From the NCBI GenBank assembly GCA_021029095.1, contig JAJOHG010000014.1:620001-684000 (forward strand): a stretch of 64,000 nt of DNA, in the 5' to 3' direction. Each line of letters begins with the position of its first letter. The first letter of the stretch is position 1. The notes beneath the pieces are model-generated. The model made no database searches, was not told where the DNA came from, and saw nothing but the letters and a program-made list of their open reading frames with translations. This DNA comes from Phellopilus nigrolimitatus. Its lineage: Eukaryota > Basidiomycota > Agaricomycetes > Hymenochaetales > Hymenochaetaceae. Both the position numbers and the translations under genes were made by a program. Below, piece after piece: positions 41,067 through 52,387 of this stretch.

Positions 41067-42101
41067 ATGCACATCCTCGGCTTCGCCAGCAGCCGCAAGA
41101 GCAACGGAGCCACGCCCCCTCCTACACCGAAGTCGAGCTCGTCGACACGGGCGAGCACCAAGCCAAAGGCTTCATCTTTGACTCCACCTCCTTCGCCTAT
41201 CACGAGCTCAAGCAAGTCCGCCAGTGGAAGCGGCAGCAGCTCCAGCCGACCGCGCACGGCCTCCAGCCATCGGTCCCGAAGCTGCCCCCGGGCGCGCCGG
41301 CCAGCTACCGCTACAACATCGACTACATCACGAAGGTGCGCTGGCGCGCTCACGGGCGGCTCTGGACCGCACACGCAGCCGTCATCGCAGACTGCGCGGC
41401 GGCCAGCGGGCGCGGGGCACACGCGGACCGCGCTGAGCGCTCCGCCCCGCGACGCGCGCCATTCCCCCGCTCGGGCAGGTGAGGACGAGCCTTCGCGCAC
41501 GACCGTCGCTGTTCGCACTCTCGGGCGAGAGCCTCTTCTCTGCGCCCTCGGGAAAGTGCACGTCATCGGGCAAGGACCGGGCCGTCTCCATGCTCTCCGC
41601 ATCCTCAGCCTCCTCCGCATCCGCCTCAACGTCCGCCTCGTCTGTCTTCAGCGCTTCTACCTCGGCCACCACCACCGGTACGGTCGTGTCGCTCCCGGGC
41701 GACTCCGACGAGACATGTGAGCCTTCCAACGCTCCTAAACGCTCTGGAGTCCAGCGACCTCTTCCAGGCGATGCGCGAGCGCGTGGATCCCCTCGCTCCG
41801 ATCCGCGGAGGCAGAAACCGTGCAAGAGTACGCGGCTCGCGCGGAGGCCGAGCGCCAGCGCATGCAGCGCTGGCGCATCGTTGCGGGCATCCTTCTCGCG
41901 CGGTCGACTGCGAGCGCGCGCCCGCTTTCTCGGCGGAGCCTCAGCGCCAGCAGCATCCCGTTGCGCACGGGTGCACCGGCACTGGGCGTGGACGTTGACG
42001 GGGAGGGCCGGACGGAGATGGGGTCGGTGCGCCCGTGGGGCGCGAAGGGGAAGGGCTATGTGAAGAGTGGGCTGTCGTCGATGACGATCGTCGAGGTTTG
42101 A
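41067..42101 (+). CDS. Unknown protein, four frame breaks in the consensus
   Basis: No family recognised with confidence. Reading from ATG 41067 (MHILGFASSRKSNGA), a coherent protein appears only if frames are switched four times: one base missing in the C5 run at 41115-41119, then SYTEVELVDTGEHQAKGF... and KLPPGAPASYRYNIDYITK; one base missing (or CG added) at 41453-41460, then PPLGQVRTS and FALSGESLF; an extra T at 41716, then VSLPTLLNALESSDLF and MRERVDPLAP; and an extra G near 41808, then EYAARAEAERQRMQRWR to the stop. The corrections sum to a multiple of three, giving 344 aa without introns. The central part is Ser-rich. Shift density leaves a true pseudogene possible, but neighbouring essential genes show the same errors. 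Confidence 0.55.
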
Positions 42102-45100
42102 GATGTGCAGAATTAGTGTGAGTTATTGTTTCTTCGATCCTTGCTTGCAGATATTTTCTTACTTTTTGTTTCCTTATTTTGCTAGTCCTTGTCTCTTTGA
42201 CTGAGCACAGTGATCTCCCCGCCAACGTCATCCATTTTCTTTTTTCCCCTGGGATCATTCGTTGTATTATAAGGTGTCCGTTCGCTGGGTCTTTCCCATC
42301 TCAACTAGCCATTCGTATTATAATTTCCACCGACTTCTTACCATCTCGTTCTCAGGATTGCCGATACTTCCTACAATTCGTCAGTTTCAATGCACTCCAC
42401 TCTCGGGCCTTCGTTGTTTTCCTTTGGTTTGTTCTCCGTACAATTTTTGCTGCCATCGCTTTCCCCGTCGCGCAATAAACTTTGCATCCACTCTCGTGTC
42501 GTGTATAATTATGATCATGATAAATTCCTCTATAGACGCTTTTCTCTCAGGGTACATGTTCGCTAGGTACTCTCCTTTATACACGCATCATTTGCACTAC
42601 CAGATATATTTTATCATTCTACACACAGCCTCAAGACACAACTATCTCAGAAGCAGATACATTCAACTTCATTCAACGCCGGCTGCCTCCCGCCGGTACC
42701 GAACTGCGTGCCTGCCGATTGTCGGATGCTGTATGCCTGGAATCACACCCTCCTTGGGAACCTCGGAGGCTTCAATAAAGTGCATTGACAGGACCGACAG
42801 CATGTGTCCAGCTAGCCACATCTCTAGGCACATGAACGAACCTAAGGCGAGCTTGAAGGTGCACCATTTCGATGCGTACTCGGCCCATTCATCATTGTGG
42901 CTTGAGTAGCGGCGCGGGAGAACCGCCGATTTGACAGATGCACGTGCGAGAACTTCGCTCAGTAAGTGCAGCCAGCTGGCCCAGGAGCTTGTCCTGCATG
43001 GTGATTACGAGAATGTGGACGGTGGGCTGTACACGGTATTTGGAGTGAGAAAAAGGTGAACAGCGCAGAATAAAAATACAATTGTGGTGGAGGCCGATCG
43101 TCCGCATCACTGCGCCCGAGCTCACGATATCGGTGTCTATGATCCAGATCTGGTGGACAATTCCTATCAACACAGACACCCCGTCATAGCCATCGCTTCC
43201 TCCCGCTCTCAAGCCTGGCGTGTCCCTTGACCGAGCCTGAGCTTCCTCGCCGACAGAGAAGAGGATGGCGGAAGTCAGGCACATCTAGCAAAGAAGATTG
43301 CCCAAACAGCAAGGCTTCGCGGGACAGCTGAGAAGATCCATGATGGATTTCGCCCAGAGCGGAATGTAAATGCCAGGTAGGTCTCCCGGTGCCTTCAATC
43401 CAAATAAGACGAGAAGAGCAAGTCAGAGGTATTCAGTCCGACGTGTGAGTTGTATGTTTGCAGTCATCACAAAATACGAACTTGTTGAAGTTGAAGCTTG
43501 CAGGACGAGCGATAGGCCGTCGTAGTGGAATAGAGCACAATTTTCTGTTCCAAGGTGACCTACTGAATTAAGCGGGACTCAACAAAGAGAAGACGTAGAC
43601 TGAAAATTTTACACCAGAGGCCAGCTCATCCGATATGCACTGGAAAGCATGGATTGAAAAAAGCTGGCGGTCAAGAACTTGAAGAAGATGACCGATAAAC
43701 TGACACGTGATCATGACGCGCGCATACGCGCTAAATTAGGCGGAGACTGAAAACCAGGGCCCGACTCAAAATATTTGCTTAATCGAGTACGTGCTAGAGG
43801 GTTTTCTATTACTGGAAACAGTTTTTTAGCTTATACCATCGTGGCTGAATATCTGAAAAGCAGAAAATGAGGATTAGCGGCCTGCACAGAGACATCCGGG
43901 CCGTACTGATTTGCAACGTAACTTTGCGGTTCTACAAGACTACGTCATCGCTTTCTAATCACTTTGGCCTCTGCAATACAGACTCCGTAAAAGCACTAAT
44001 TTGAACGTGTCTCTATAGCTTTACTCAGACTGCTTGAATAGTATACAATAGTCTTTAGGCTTTGCAAGGTCACGGACACCACCAGAGTTATATCAAATGC
44101 TTCCCTTTCAACTGGCTACCCAAGAACTTCGGAGTAACTTATTGGTACCTAAAGAGGGATCTTTAATCGTAGCAGGGCAGATGGCAGCTGGGTAGAGGCA
44201 ACACCCAAAAGCCTGGAGCTTTGGCACCTACCTAAGGGCTAGTCAAGTAAATTTTCAATTGGGAGGCACTCTAATCAGTGCCAGAGACTATCAGCTAATT
44301 TCTTCCTGCAGTCCCTGCGGAAGAAAATGGAGATGTAAGCTCTGCTATCATACAAAATATGAAGAGCTCCTAGTCAGGGGTGTGTTTCTACTTCTTGACA
44401 ACGTCGGTTTGAAACTAATGATGTGTAAAGTTTTAAAGATACCTATATATCCATATGAGCGTGCTCCTTTCATTAATCTGGGAAGGCTTCCGCAGACAAA
44501 TCAGATCCTTTAGAGATTATAGAAAATTTACAAATTCCAGTGGACATGATCTAGCCGAAGCTTAGACATGCCATGAGTTCTGAGGTCCCCATGGGTATGC
44601 AGGAGATGCCGCGTTATACTCCTAGTGTAAACTCAAGTCTTGGAGGATTCAAATAAAGTACTCGATAGTATTGGCGTTCAATTACCCAGTCGACGCGCTT
44701 GAAAGAAGGAGCTTTCATATTTTCTGGTTTCTACGGCCCCTACCATAGTGACATAGGGCGCGATAGTAGCGCATTACTGTGGACTTGAAGGCCGAATAAC
44801 AGCAGTGAATACTACCTGTTACTGCTTTATTCGCAGTATACGGTGCCATAACAGGATCCATCACTCTGTGTATCCATAATGGCTTGTTCCGAAATCAGCA
44901 CACAGAGTATAGGGAATACATGATGCAGTCAAGATAAAAGCCCGGTCCTCGAGAATAAATCAGTGTTGAAGATCAAAAAAAAAAAAAAAAAAAAACAGTC
45001 GCAGTCATAGCAAGCCATCACAACCACAACCAAAGTCCAAATAAAATGAAGTACGACAGACAGATTCGGAGGTCGAATACTTACATATCCTTTTGGTCCA

Positions 45101-45391
45101 TAACCAGTATGGCAGTAATGCGTTTCGTCAGCGTTAACTCGCTAAGCGTTTTACAGACATCCGACGTAGCGCTTCGCATTTATTTGAAAGTGAGAATGGA
45201 CGTTACAGTCGCTAATCCATCATATAACGAGCGAGATTTCGAAATGGTTCGTGTTTGCAAGCATGAGCGTTGAAAGACAGGAGCAGCGTTACATAACCGA
45301 GATTCGAAAGGATTTGCGCTGGAGCGAAAAAGGAAACACCGTCTTCCTCGACGTCCAGCACCGTGCCCAACCTCCAACTCCTTTGCACAAG
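42102..45391. other. Gene-poor tract upstream of PRP46
   Basis: AT-richer, with many stops. On minus, 42892-43284 is open and somewhat protein-like (alternating hydrophobic blocks) but matches nothing I know. From 43.4 to 45.0 kb there is no coding pattern. A pure A21 run sits at 44975-44995. The final 400 bp precede the PRP46 start and should include its promoter. Confidence 0.35.
44975..44995. repeat. A21 homopolymer
   Basis: Twenty-one consecutive A on plus, the longest homopolymer noticed in the window. It could be a retroposition scar (poly-A tail on plus) or a plain microsatellite; no flanking target-site duplication was recognised. Confidence 0.9.
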
Positions 45392-46981
45392 ATGTCTGTC
45401 GACGTTGCACCACCACTACCGCCGTTGGCATCTCTCGTTCGATCTAGTACGAAGCGCACCCACGACATATTCGCCTCTTCAATAGAACCTCCAAAGGAGG
45501 ACGAGAAAAGGTTCGTTTTCAAGCCGTTTGTTCTCGCCATAACCATGCCGCTGATTTTGAGCGCCTTGAAGTGCCAAGCTGCGTCTCAGCGTGAAGATCA
45601 ATGACGAGTACAAAGACTATAAGCAACTTCCACCCGCGTTACTGTCGCAGCAAGGGCCGGTTGGACCTGCAAGGCCGAAGCAGGAGCGGAAGATGATTGA
45701 AGCTGGACGTGCGTCTCTGTTTTTCTGCTCTTTTGCATCTTTCTCACGACGTACTCTTCATGCAGCGTCATCGGATACCTCGCGGATCATTGCGCGAATA
45801 GACAACACGCCCGACGTGCAGCCCTCGACGCTGGCTTCGCGCAACACGCTCTCGCAGGCGCTCGCACTGCACAAGACGACACGGACGATCAAGCCGACGT
45901 TCCACCCGCAATGGAAACTCATGCGCGTCATCTCCGGACATCTAGGCTGGGTGCGCTCGGTCGCGGTGGAGCCTGGAAACAAGTGGTTTGTGACTGGGGC
46001 AGGGGACCGTGTTATTAAGGTGTGGGACATGGCGTCGGGCGAGCTGAAGTTGAGTTTGACTGGACACATATCGACGGTAAGAGGCCTTGCGGTGTCACCG
46101 CGGCATCCGTATCTGTTCTCATGTGGGGAGGATAAAGTGTGTCTCCTTCTTTCAATGTCTCAGACAGAAATGTGCTGACTAAACTACAGATGGTGAAATG
46201 CTGGGACCTCGAAGTAAACAAAGTCATCCGGCATTACCACGGACACCTTTCCGGTGTGTACTCCCTCAGTCTGCACCCGACGCTGGATGTGCTTGTTACG
46301 GCTGGGCGTGACGCGTCTGCGCGTGTGTGGGATATGCGCACGAAGGCACCGATCCACGTGCTCACGGGGCACACCGCGACGGTCGCGGATGTGAAGTGCC
46401 AGGAGAGCGACCCACAGGTAATCACAGGCAGCATGGACACGACCGTGCGCCTGTGGGACCTCGCCGCGGGCAAGACGATGACGACGCTCACGCACCACAA
46501 GAAGAGCGTCCGCGCGCTCGCGGTGCACCCGACTGAGTACTCATTCGCAAGTGCGTCGGCGGGTGGGAACAACATCAAAAAGTGGAAGTGCCCAGAGGGG
46601 ACGTTCGTATTCAACTTCCCAGGGCACAACTGCGATTATCAATTCGATGTCAGTGAACGCGGATGGCGTGCTGTTCGCGGGTGGTGAGTCCATTTTGAAG
46701 TCTTGAGTCACTTAATGGCGTTGAAATTTTATCCAGGCGACAATGGAACAATTTCTCTATGGGATTGGAACAGTGGTACTGCCTTTCAACATTTGGACGA
46801 TGTTCCTCAGCCGGGCTCGCTCGAGGCGGAGGCGGGCGTGTTTGCCTCGACGTTCGACATGACCGGCACGCGTTTGATCACTGGTTGCGCCGACAAAACG
46901 ATCAAGGTCTGTCATTTGCGCGTATCTTTCTTTTTGCCTTTGCTCACAGCATGTCAACAGATATATGCCGAACAAAACTAG
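45392..46981 (+). CDS. prp46: Pre-mRNA splicing factor PRP46/PLRG1, WD40 protein
   Basis: Core subunit of the spliceosomal NineTeen/Prp19-associated (Cdc5) complex. Exons: 45392-45510, 45572-45708, 45766-46136, 46190-46683, 46737-46906, 46961-46981. The N-terminal region carries [14 protein letters not shown] and [17 protein letters not shown], typical of PLRG1. Seven WD40 repeats follow from about residue 115: [60 protein letters not shown] and [13 protein letters not shown], ending DKTIKIYAEQN. Length is 436 aa after correcting one frame break: an extra G at 46634 in [15 protein letters not shown] chose ATG 45392 ([10 protein letters not shown]) over an upstream in-frame ATG because the longer leader does not resemble the family. 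This gene is normally essential, so the break is best read as an assembly error. Confidence 0.94.
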
Positions 46982-47254
46982 CATCTCCCATATTCTTTCG
47001 CTGTCATGTACTCTTATTGTAGTCACTCTTAGTTGTTTTTCCTGCTTACGCCTTTTGTAGATTCAGTCAACCACGCGGCTGTGCTTCTCCAAATTGCAAT
47101 ATATGCATATTTGACGGTCAGATCGTACAGAAAGCGATTCTCTGAAGAATATAATACTAGGGGAAAGTGAACGATCAAGCGAATAAACAGACGTGACAAA
47201 AGAACGATTAATAGCGTAGAAATTCGAAATTTGGATGCAGGTAGGAGAAAAGGT

Positions 47255-48671
47255 TTAAGAGAACTTCCATCTGTTCTTGCAATTAACGCAGCTAGAAGTA
47301 GACTTGGGGTTAGATGCAATTGCACCGTTCGACACTGGTGAGGAACACGTACGTTACGAAAGTCTAGAAGAGGCAAGACGATGTATTAGTACATATCCGT
47401 AATAAAGCACAGGAAAACAGACGCACGGTCATCGGTTCATCAGCGCTCCTCGTCTGCGCCTGGCGATAGCGCGTCTTTCTTTGTTTGCATCTCCCGCATT
47501 GGAACGCGTCTGTCTCCGCTTGCTGCTCCTCGGCACCCAGAGACTTGTGCAGGTTCTCTTCCTGGATAGCCGCATCGGCCGCCTTTCTTTCTTCTGAGGC
47601 CATTTCCTTCATTCCAATAACATATTAGAGTCGGTACGTCCGAAGTGAAAGAAGAGAGCGCACCTGACTAGTCATCCTGCAGAACTTGGATACGGCAAGT
47701 TCTCCACTGACGATGCTACTGCGAAGACCGGGGTTGCTTTTGTCTTTGAGGTTGAGGTACAACGAACGAATCTTCCCTTTATAGTCCTTTCCCATATCAT
47801 CATGATGGTCAGAGAGCACGGTAGCTTCAATAGATACCGCTCGTTTCAAAATTAGATCGTTGGCTGAATTAAGAGTTAGGATGTGATTCAAGACTGTATC
47901 AAATATGGAAACTCACGAGCGCCGGAATCGAGGGAAAGGGAATCGTATATCAGCTCAATACATTTGTCGCGAGTCTTATCCGCGGTAACGTTGATAACAA
48001 CACCATCCGCCTTGGCCGAACGTACTGCGCCTTTGCTGAAAGAGGCATTAAAGGACGCGCCGGTGGGCGTTGTTGGCGATGCGATCGAATCCGCGACGGA
48101 AGCCTTGCGCACGGCTATGTGGTGCACATTACATGCATCGAATCAGAGGTTCAAGGGTATTTTTTAGAAGAAGAAAAAAAGCGCGAAAGTGAAAGAAAAA
48201 AAACTGGGTGGCACGTACGAGCTGGTTTGGCGGACGTGCTCGATGGGCCTTTAGCCCCTCCGCCTTGCTTCTGCCGCTCGACCTCGTTCTTCCACTTCTT
48301 GACAAGCTCTTTTGCCAAGTCTGCAACCTCCTTCGCCGAGTTCGATCTCAACTTGCCAACAGCGAGACCGACCTTGCTTTCCTGGCAGGAGTAAGAACAA
48401 ACTGAGGTTAGTGGGACTTCAATCAAAGCATGACAAAGCGGAAGGCGCACGCACCCTGAGCAGAGCCTCGGAGACCACCACATCCTTCTTCAAAAGGCGC
48501 AAAATGTCGACGGTTTGCTGTAAGGTGAAAACAAGACCAGATAATCAGCAAAGAAATCGAGAAAACGGAGTGAACGAAGAGGTGTAGGGGTTTTGGTCAT
48601 GACTTCACCTCAGTCGTTGATGCATGCTGCAGCTCCTTTGCGAGCTTTCTCAACTCAGCAACTTCAGACAT
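47255..48671 (-). CDS. dst1: Transcription elongation factor TFIIS
   Basis: RNA polymerase II elongation factor that stimulates transcript cleavage and rescues backtracked polymerase. Eight exons: 48671-48609, 48517-48455, 48381-48219, 48114-47917, 47863-47664, 47606-47427, 47363-47353, 47291-47255; they sum to 304 aa with no frame error. Domain I (TFIIS N/LW bundle) covers about residues 1-85, with ESKVGLAVGKLRSNS and LAKELVKKWK. Domain II covers about 125-245, with TRDKCIELIYDSL, KRAVSIEATV and YKGKIRSLYLNLKDKSNPGL. The C-terminal zinc ribbon is CGRC ... TRSADEPMTTFVTC ... CKNRWKFS. It contains the acidic RSADEPMT loop whose Asp-Glu act at the polymerase active site. The ribbon is split by an 11-nt microexon (47363-47353). 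It converges on PRP46, with 273 bp between the coding ends. Confidence 0.97.
47353..47363 (-). other. 11-nt microexon of the TFIIS zinc ribbon
   Basis: Encodes TFVT (with one base from the next exon) between introns 47426-47364 (GTGCGT...TTCTAG) and 47352-47292 (GTACGT...TTCTAG). Including it gives TFVTCVNCKNRWKFS, the canonical TFIIS ending. Skipping it shifts the frame and loses the last two zinc cysteines. Confidence 0.9.
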
Positions 48672-49537
48672 CTCCTGCCCTACGTCCTCTGCCAGCTCGA
48701 TATCCTAATGGTCTGTCTACGCCTAGCTACTGTACAGAGTACGGAACTCGGGGACGACGACTGCTCCTTCACTATCTGTGATATCGTCGTGGAGGTAGCT
48801 CACAAAGGCGTGAGAAACAGGCAGCAACCTTGGGCACCCTTAACATCGTCGTCAGCCAGTTTTCGTGGGCCACTGAACATTCTTGCATATCTGCTGTCTG
48901 ACCATAGTATTATAAAGAGCGAGCGTCATGCTAGAGCTTAAACTGAAAGATAAAGGAAAACGAAGGTTGGCCGTGGACCTTACAACTTTAGTACGTTCGA
49001 GTGGGCTGGTGTTAGGCGCGCAGGTAGCGCACAGTGGACTTTTCAAAGTGAGCATGCATTCAATGCATACGACTACAAGGGAAAATGATGCCGAAGTAAT
49101 TGCTAAGAAAACAATACTTGAAAGTACCTTTGACCTGGACTTACAAGAGTCCTTTGAATGATTGGCTGCAGCATGTCAGACTAGTAAGGCCTGGGGAATT
49201 CTTCGGAATATACGAATCTGGAGAATTAGGTGGTTGTCAAACGCCACTCGATTATTTTGAAGAGACACGAGGCGTAGCATTGGATTGTATGCGTAGTAAT
49301 GGTCTACGGACTGCTTCAGAGGGAGGATTGCAGGCAAGCGAAGATGAGCTAGTAGCTGATTTGTATTTAGAACACTAATAATGAACAGTCGTAGAGACAA
49401 AACGGTAGCTTTACGATGAGGTTCTTTAAGTACACTGCAATTGACCGACAACGTAGTAAATAGAAAGATGGTGGAAAAGCAATGAAAGCAGCGAAAGAGA
49501 TGGGACGATGATAAAGGTAGACAAAGGCTCGGAGACT
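48672..49537. other. Spacer between TFIIS and SUMO
   Basis: About 0.87 kb lying upstream of TFIIS and downstream of SUMO, both on minus. It should hold the TFIIS promoter and the SUMO 3' end. An open stretch on plus at 49100-49378 has no recognisable features. Confidence 0.45.
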
Positions 49538-50133
49538 TCATGCACGACCTCCAACCTCTGTCAAACGAGGATATGTAAGCATAAGGATCTGACAAACGGA
49601 TGAAAAGACTGACGTTCAACCATTACATCGATCGTGTCTTAAAAATAAGAAATCAGTCAAACTATGCTTATGAATTGAGACAAAATGTAAAGAAGCTTAC
49701 CGTTTTCCTCCATGTCGAGACTTGCAGGCGTATCATCGTCATTGATGCGGTCGCCATCGTACAAAAATCTAGCCAACAGTCATTGTTCATAGAGGTGAGA
49801 CATTAGACGTAATGCAGTGGATCCCGAAAGCGTACGTACCGAATCGTGCCCACTTCCTTCCCGATTTTATGCGCATACGCAGACTGTAGTTTGCTCAACT
49901 TTGTGCTCCGCTTGATCTTGAAAAACACTTCCTCGCCTCCCGATGAAACAACCTGGCCAGATAAACACACATCAGCACTGAACCCGAACGGACGCGACCT
50001 CGAGACTTTCGATAATTCATTATGTTCCGAGACATACCTTGATGTTGATGGGGGCGTTGGCATCTTCAGCCTTTGGTGACACCTCCTCATTCTCCTCCTG
50101 CGTAGGCGGCGGGACGTGCTCTTCGTCCGACAT
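49538..50133 (-). CDS. smt3: SUMO (Smt3), ubiquitin-like modifier
   Basis: Small ubiquitin-like modifier, conjugated to lysines of nuclear proteins by the Aos1-Uba2/Ubc9 cascade. Exons: 50133-50038, 49952-49840, 49768-49701, 49637-49614, 49557-49538; five exons, 106 aa, no frame error. A charged flexible N-terminus (about residues 1-30) precedes the ubiquitin fold. Family landmarks are INIKV, EVFFKIKRSTKLSKL, FLYDGDRINDDDTP, MEENDTIDV and the C-terminal QVGG. The di-glycine is followed by a two-residue RA tail that a Ulp-type protease must remove before conjugation. An intron after CG of the Arg codon (49839-49769) and a 24-nt exon (49637-49614) break up the C-terminal half. The start lies 179 bp from a divergent small open frame at 50313. 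Confidence 0.97.
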
Positions 50134-50312
50134 GGGTGGCTTTCAAAGAACTTTGGATGAAATGACGGTTTTGCGTGTCGTGATATCCTTAGAGGACTAA
50201 CTGAGAGGACCAAATTGAAGAGGTGTAAAGTAAGGTGCTCTGCGCCACGCTTGAATGTTTAGTTCGACGTCGACGTTTGACTTTGGGCGCAAGCCGCTGC
50301 TTCTTTCCTAAA

Positions 50313-50681
50313 ATGGATGCTTATCCACTCTCCGAGCGACGATCCGGACCAGACCGACCACCCCGATTTTTTTCCCCTTCAGCACTACTCCTTATGAACA
50401 CAAGCAGCCATCTCAATAACGAGTGTCTTTCAGCACTCACGGATATTTCTTCAGCCTGTTCCGAGATCCTATCAACTTTTGGATCTAGTCACAGGCGTCA
50501 TTGGCTCGGAGAAGCATTGCAAGAGCCTGAACCTTTTCAACCATCGCTCCTTGCTTATGGAAAATGGAGAACACCAGCTCTGCCAGTTTGTTTTTGAAAG
50601 AGATATATAACTTATTTATCTATTTCGAAACTAACTATTCGGCTGTACTAGCTCATCCTTCGAGGCTACGTGACAGATTAA
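50313..50681 (+). CDS. Possible small protein, unrecognised, divergent from SUMO
   Basis: A 91-codon exon (50313-50585) is followed by a good fungal intron, 50586-50651, with GTTTGT donor, CTAAC branch site and TACTAG acceptor, and a 10-codon last exon ending at TAA 50681. The product of about 100 aa contains ECLSALTDISSACSEILSTF, which could be a helix. Without splicing it would stop at 50597. I recognise no family. Its position 179 bp from the SUMO start suggests a shared bidirectional promoter if it is real. Confidence 0.35.
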
Positions 50682-51222
50682 ATCCCAGTAAGTAAAATGA
50701 AAAGCAGAATAAAATCAATTGCTTTTTTCTACTACATACAATGACTACCTGCTCAAGGATGCTTATTACTTTGGACAATTGAGTCCCGGAGCAATGCGTC
50801 GACTCATAGACTCTTTCTAGAAGTATGTGGCTCTATGATACTCTCGGTTTGAGGTAGCTCTTTTGGTGAGCAAGTCTGTCTTTGACTGAAGACTAAAGTA
50901 AAGTATTGATTCATTTTTATTTTACATCTTGTAACTGGGTCAATTCTAGCATTTCCAGCCCTCGAGGCTCTTGTCATGAGATACATACGACCATATAAAA
51001 TTGACAGTCGAAGGTGTGCTCAATTCTAGTCAAGATGGTACAGAGACATTTTAACTGTGGCTTGTCGTATTTTTAGTAAATTAATAAACGGGAGTATCTA
51101 TAGATGCTATTAGACTTCAATTCGGGATAAGATACGAAGCTCAGTAAGGCATTTTCCACGCTTCTCCGAAAGATGCTGGACTGGAGGCATTACGAGTCTG
51201 GTAATAACGTTCACTGAGTCTA
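50682..51222. other. AT-rich spacer, no gene seen
   Basis: Low GC and many stops. It lies between the small open frame and the orphan gene, and probably carries 3' untranslated sequence of both. Confidence 0.45.
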
Positions 51223-51801
51223 CTATTTCCTACTGAACTTCCTCAACATTGTGCGCAGCTTGGATTGTTTTGTTGGCGTCCAAATCGACAAAACGCTCTT
51301 TTTGCGCTTTGCGTCGTTCCCGAGCTTGATTACCCTTTCCGCAACTTTATCTGTTCTTCTGAATCTGACATCGTTCTGGAAAATGAACCCGATCCGCGCC
51401 AGGAAAGCCGCAAGACTGTCCTCGTACGACCTCCATGTCAACACATCGGGGACCGGGGACGTCAGCACATCGCGCACCCTTCGCAGCTCCTTCCGGTCCA
51501 ACGGCCCGTTCTTAAGCTTGACGGCAATTTGCAGGTTGAGGTAGTGGTCTGTATGCAGCTCTGTGATGCTTTCAATGCGCTTGGGCGTCCGCGCTATATT
51601 GTACTTGTCCGCTGTCCTGCCCACCGACTTGGCCGTGACCCCGTACTGGAAGAGTTCCGCGACTGTATGGTCGTGTTCTCCCCATATAAGTAGGATTCCC
51701 ATCCGCGTCGGCCACTTTGGCTGGACATCCAGGAAGACGACGTAAATAGAATTGGGCTCAAATGAACCCTCAAATTCTGGGATCTGTCCGTGGAATGTCA
51801 T
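51223..51801 (-). CDS. Orphan protein, unknown function
   Basis: An uninterrupted 192-codon frame with protein-like composition. It opens MTFHGQIPEFEGSF, then YVVFLDVQPKWPTRMGILL, which reads as beta-strand followed by helix; a mid section of charged residues; and a basic tail rich in Lys/Arg (KQSKLRTMLRKFSRK). No signal peptide or membrane helix. I recognise no family. The start is uncertain: ATG 51801 follows immediately after a CTTTCAG acceptor-like site, so an upstream coding exon may exist, and an in-frame ATG at 51855 gives 18 more residues. The basic C-terminus could bind nucleic acid, which is speculation. Confidence 0.55.
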   Translation of the reverse strand: MTFHGQIPEFEGSFEPNSIYVVFLDVQPKWPTRMGILLIWGEHDHTVAELFQYGVTAKSVGRTADKYNIARTPKRIESITELHTDHYLNLQIAVKLKNGPLDRKELRRVRDVLTSPVPDVLTWRSYEDSLAAFLARIGFIFQNDVRFRRTDKVAERVIKLGNDAKRKKSVLSIWTPTKQSKLRTMLRKFSRK

Positions 51802-52387
51802 TCTGAAAGACCAAAGCTGTGATAAGGAAGTCCTCTGTATCGGTGAAAAACGCACTGTTCTGCTCTTAGATCTCTACGCTGAATGTTTTGACAAAGTTCG
51901 GTAGAATAGTTCATGATTATATGTTGCCCCGGTAATCATAGGATTGCAAAGTCGCAAAGTTGCACGACAGTAACTATTGGAAGGCCGGCTGCTCGGAGCA
52001 TCTACGTGTACCTATGCAATCAACCGATCGTCAAGAGCGTGCAAACTAAAGAAGAGCAGAGTAGATTATAACGTCTTTATTGGGAACGACGGAGTACGAG
52101 TGCACGAGTGACTCAGATACCGTTTTCCCCTCCTGGGCAGCTCTATCATCGTCGCAGAAACATGCGCAATGAAGTCACAAGAAAAGACAAATCTTATTCT
52201 GGCAAACAAACTGAAAATACAAGCGGTAGTAATGAATACCGAATACAAAGGTGACTCTCGATCGTAGAGTAAATAATGATATAATATCATGAATCCGTCC
52301 AGTCTTTCCAAAGGCATAAACAATTGTGTCGTCGCAGTCACAGATTTAAAAAGAAAAATAGAATAAATAAATTCTTGATGACGTTTC
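51802..52387. other. Spacer, no gene seen
   Basis: Lies upstream of the orphan gene and downstream of the large membrane-protein gene (both minus). It probably holds the orphan's promoter and the other gene's 3' untranslated region. No coding pattern. Confidence 0.45.
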
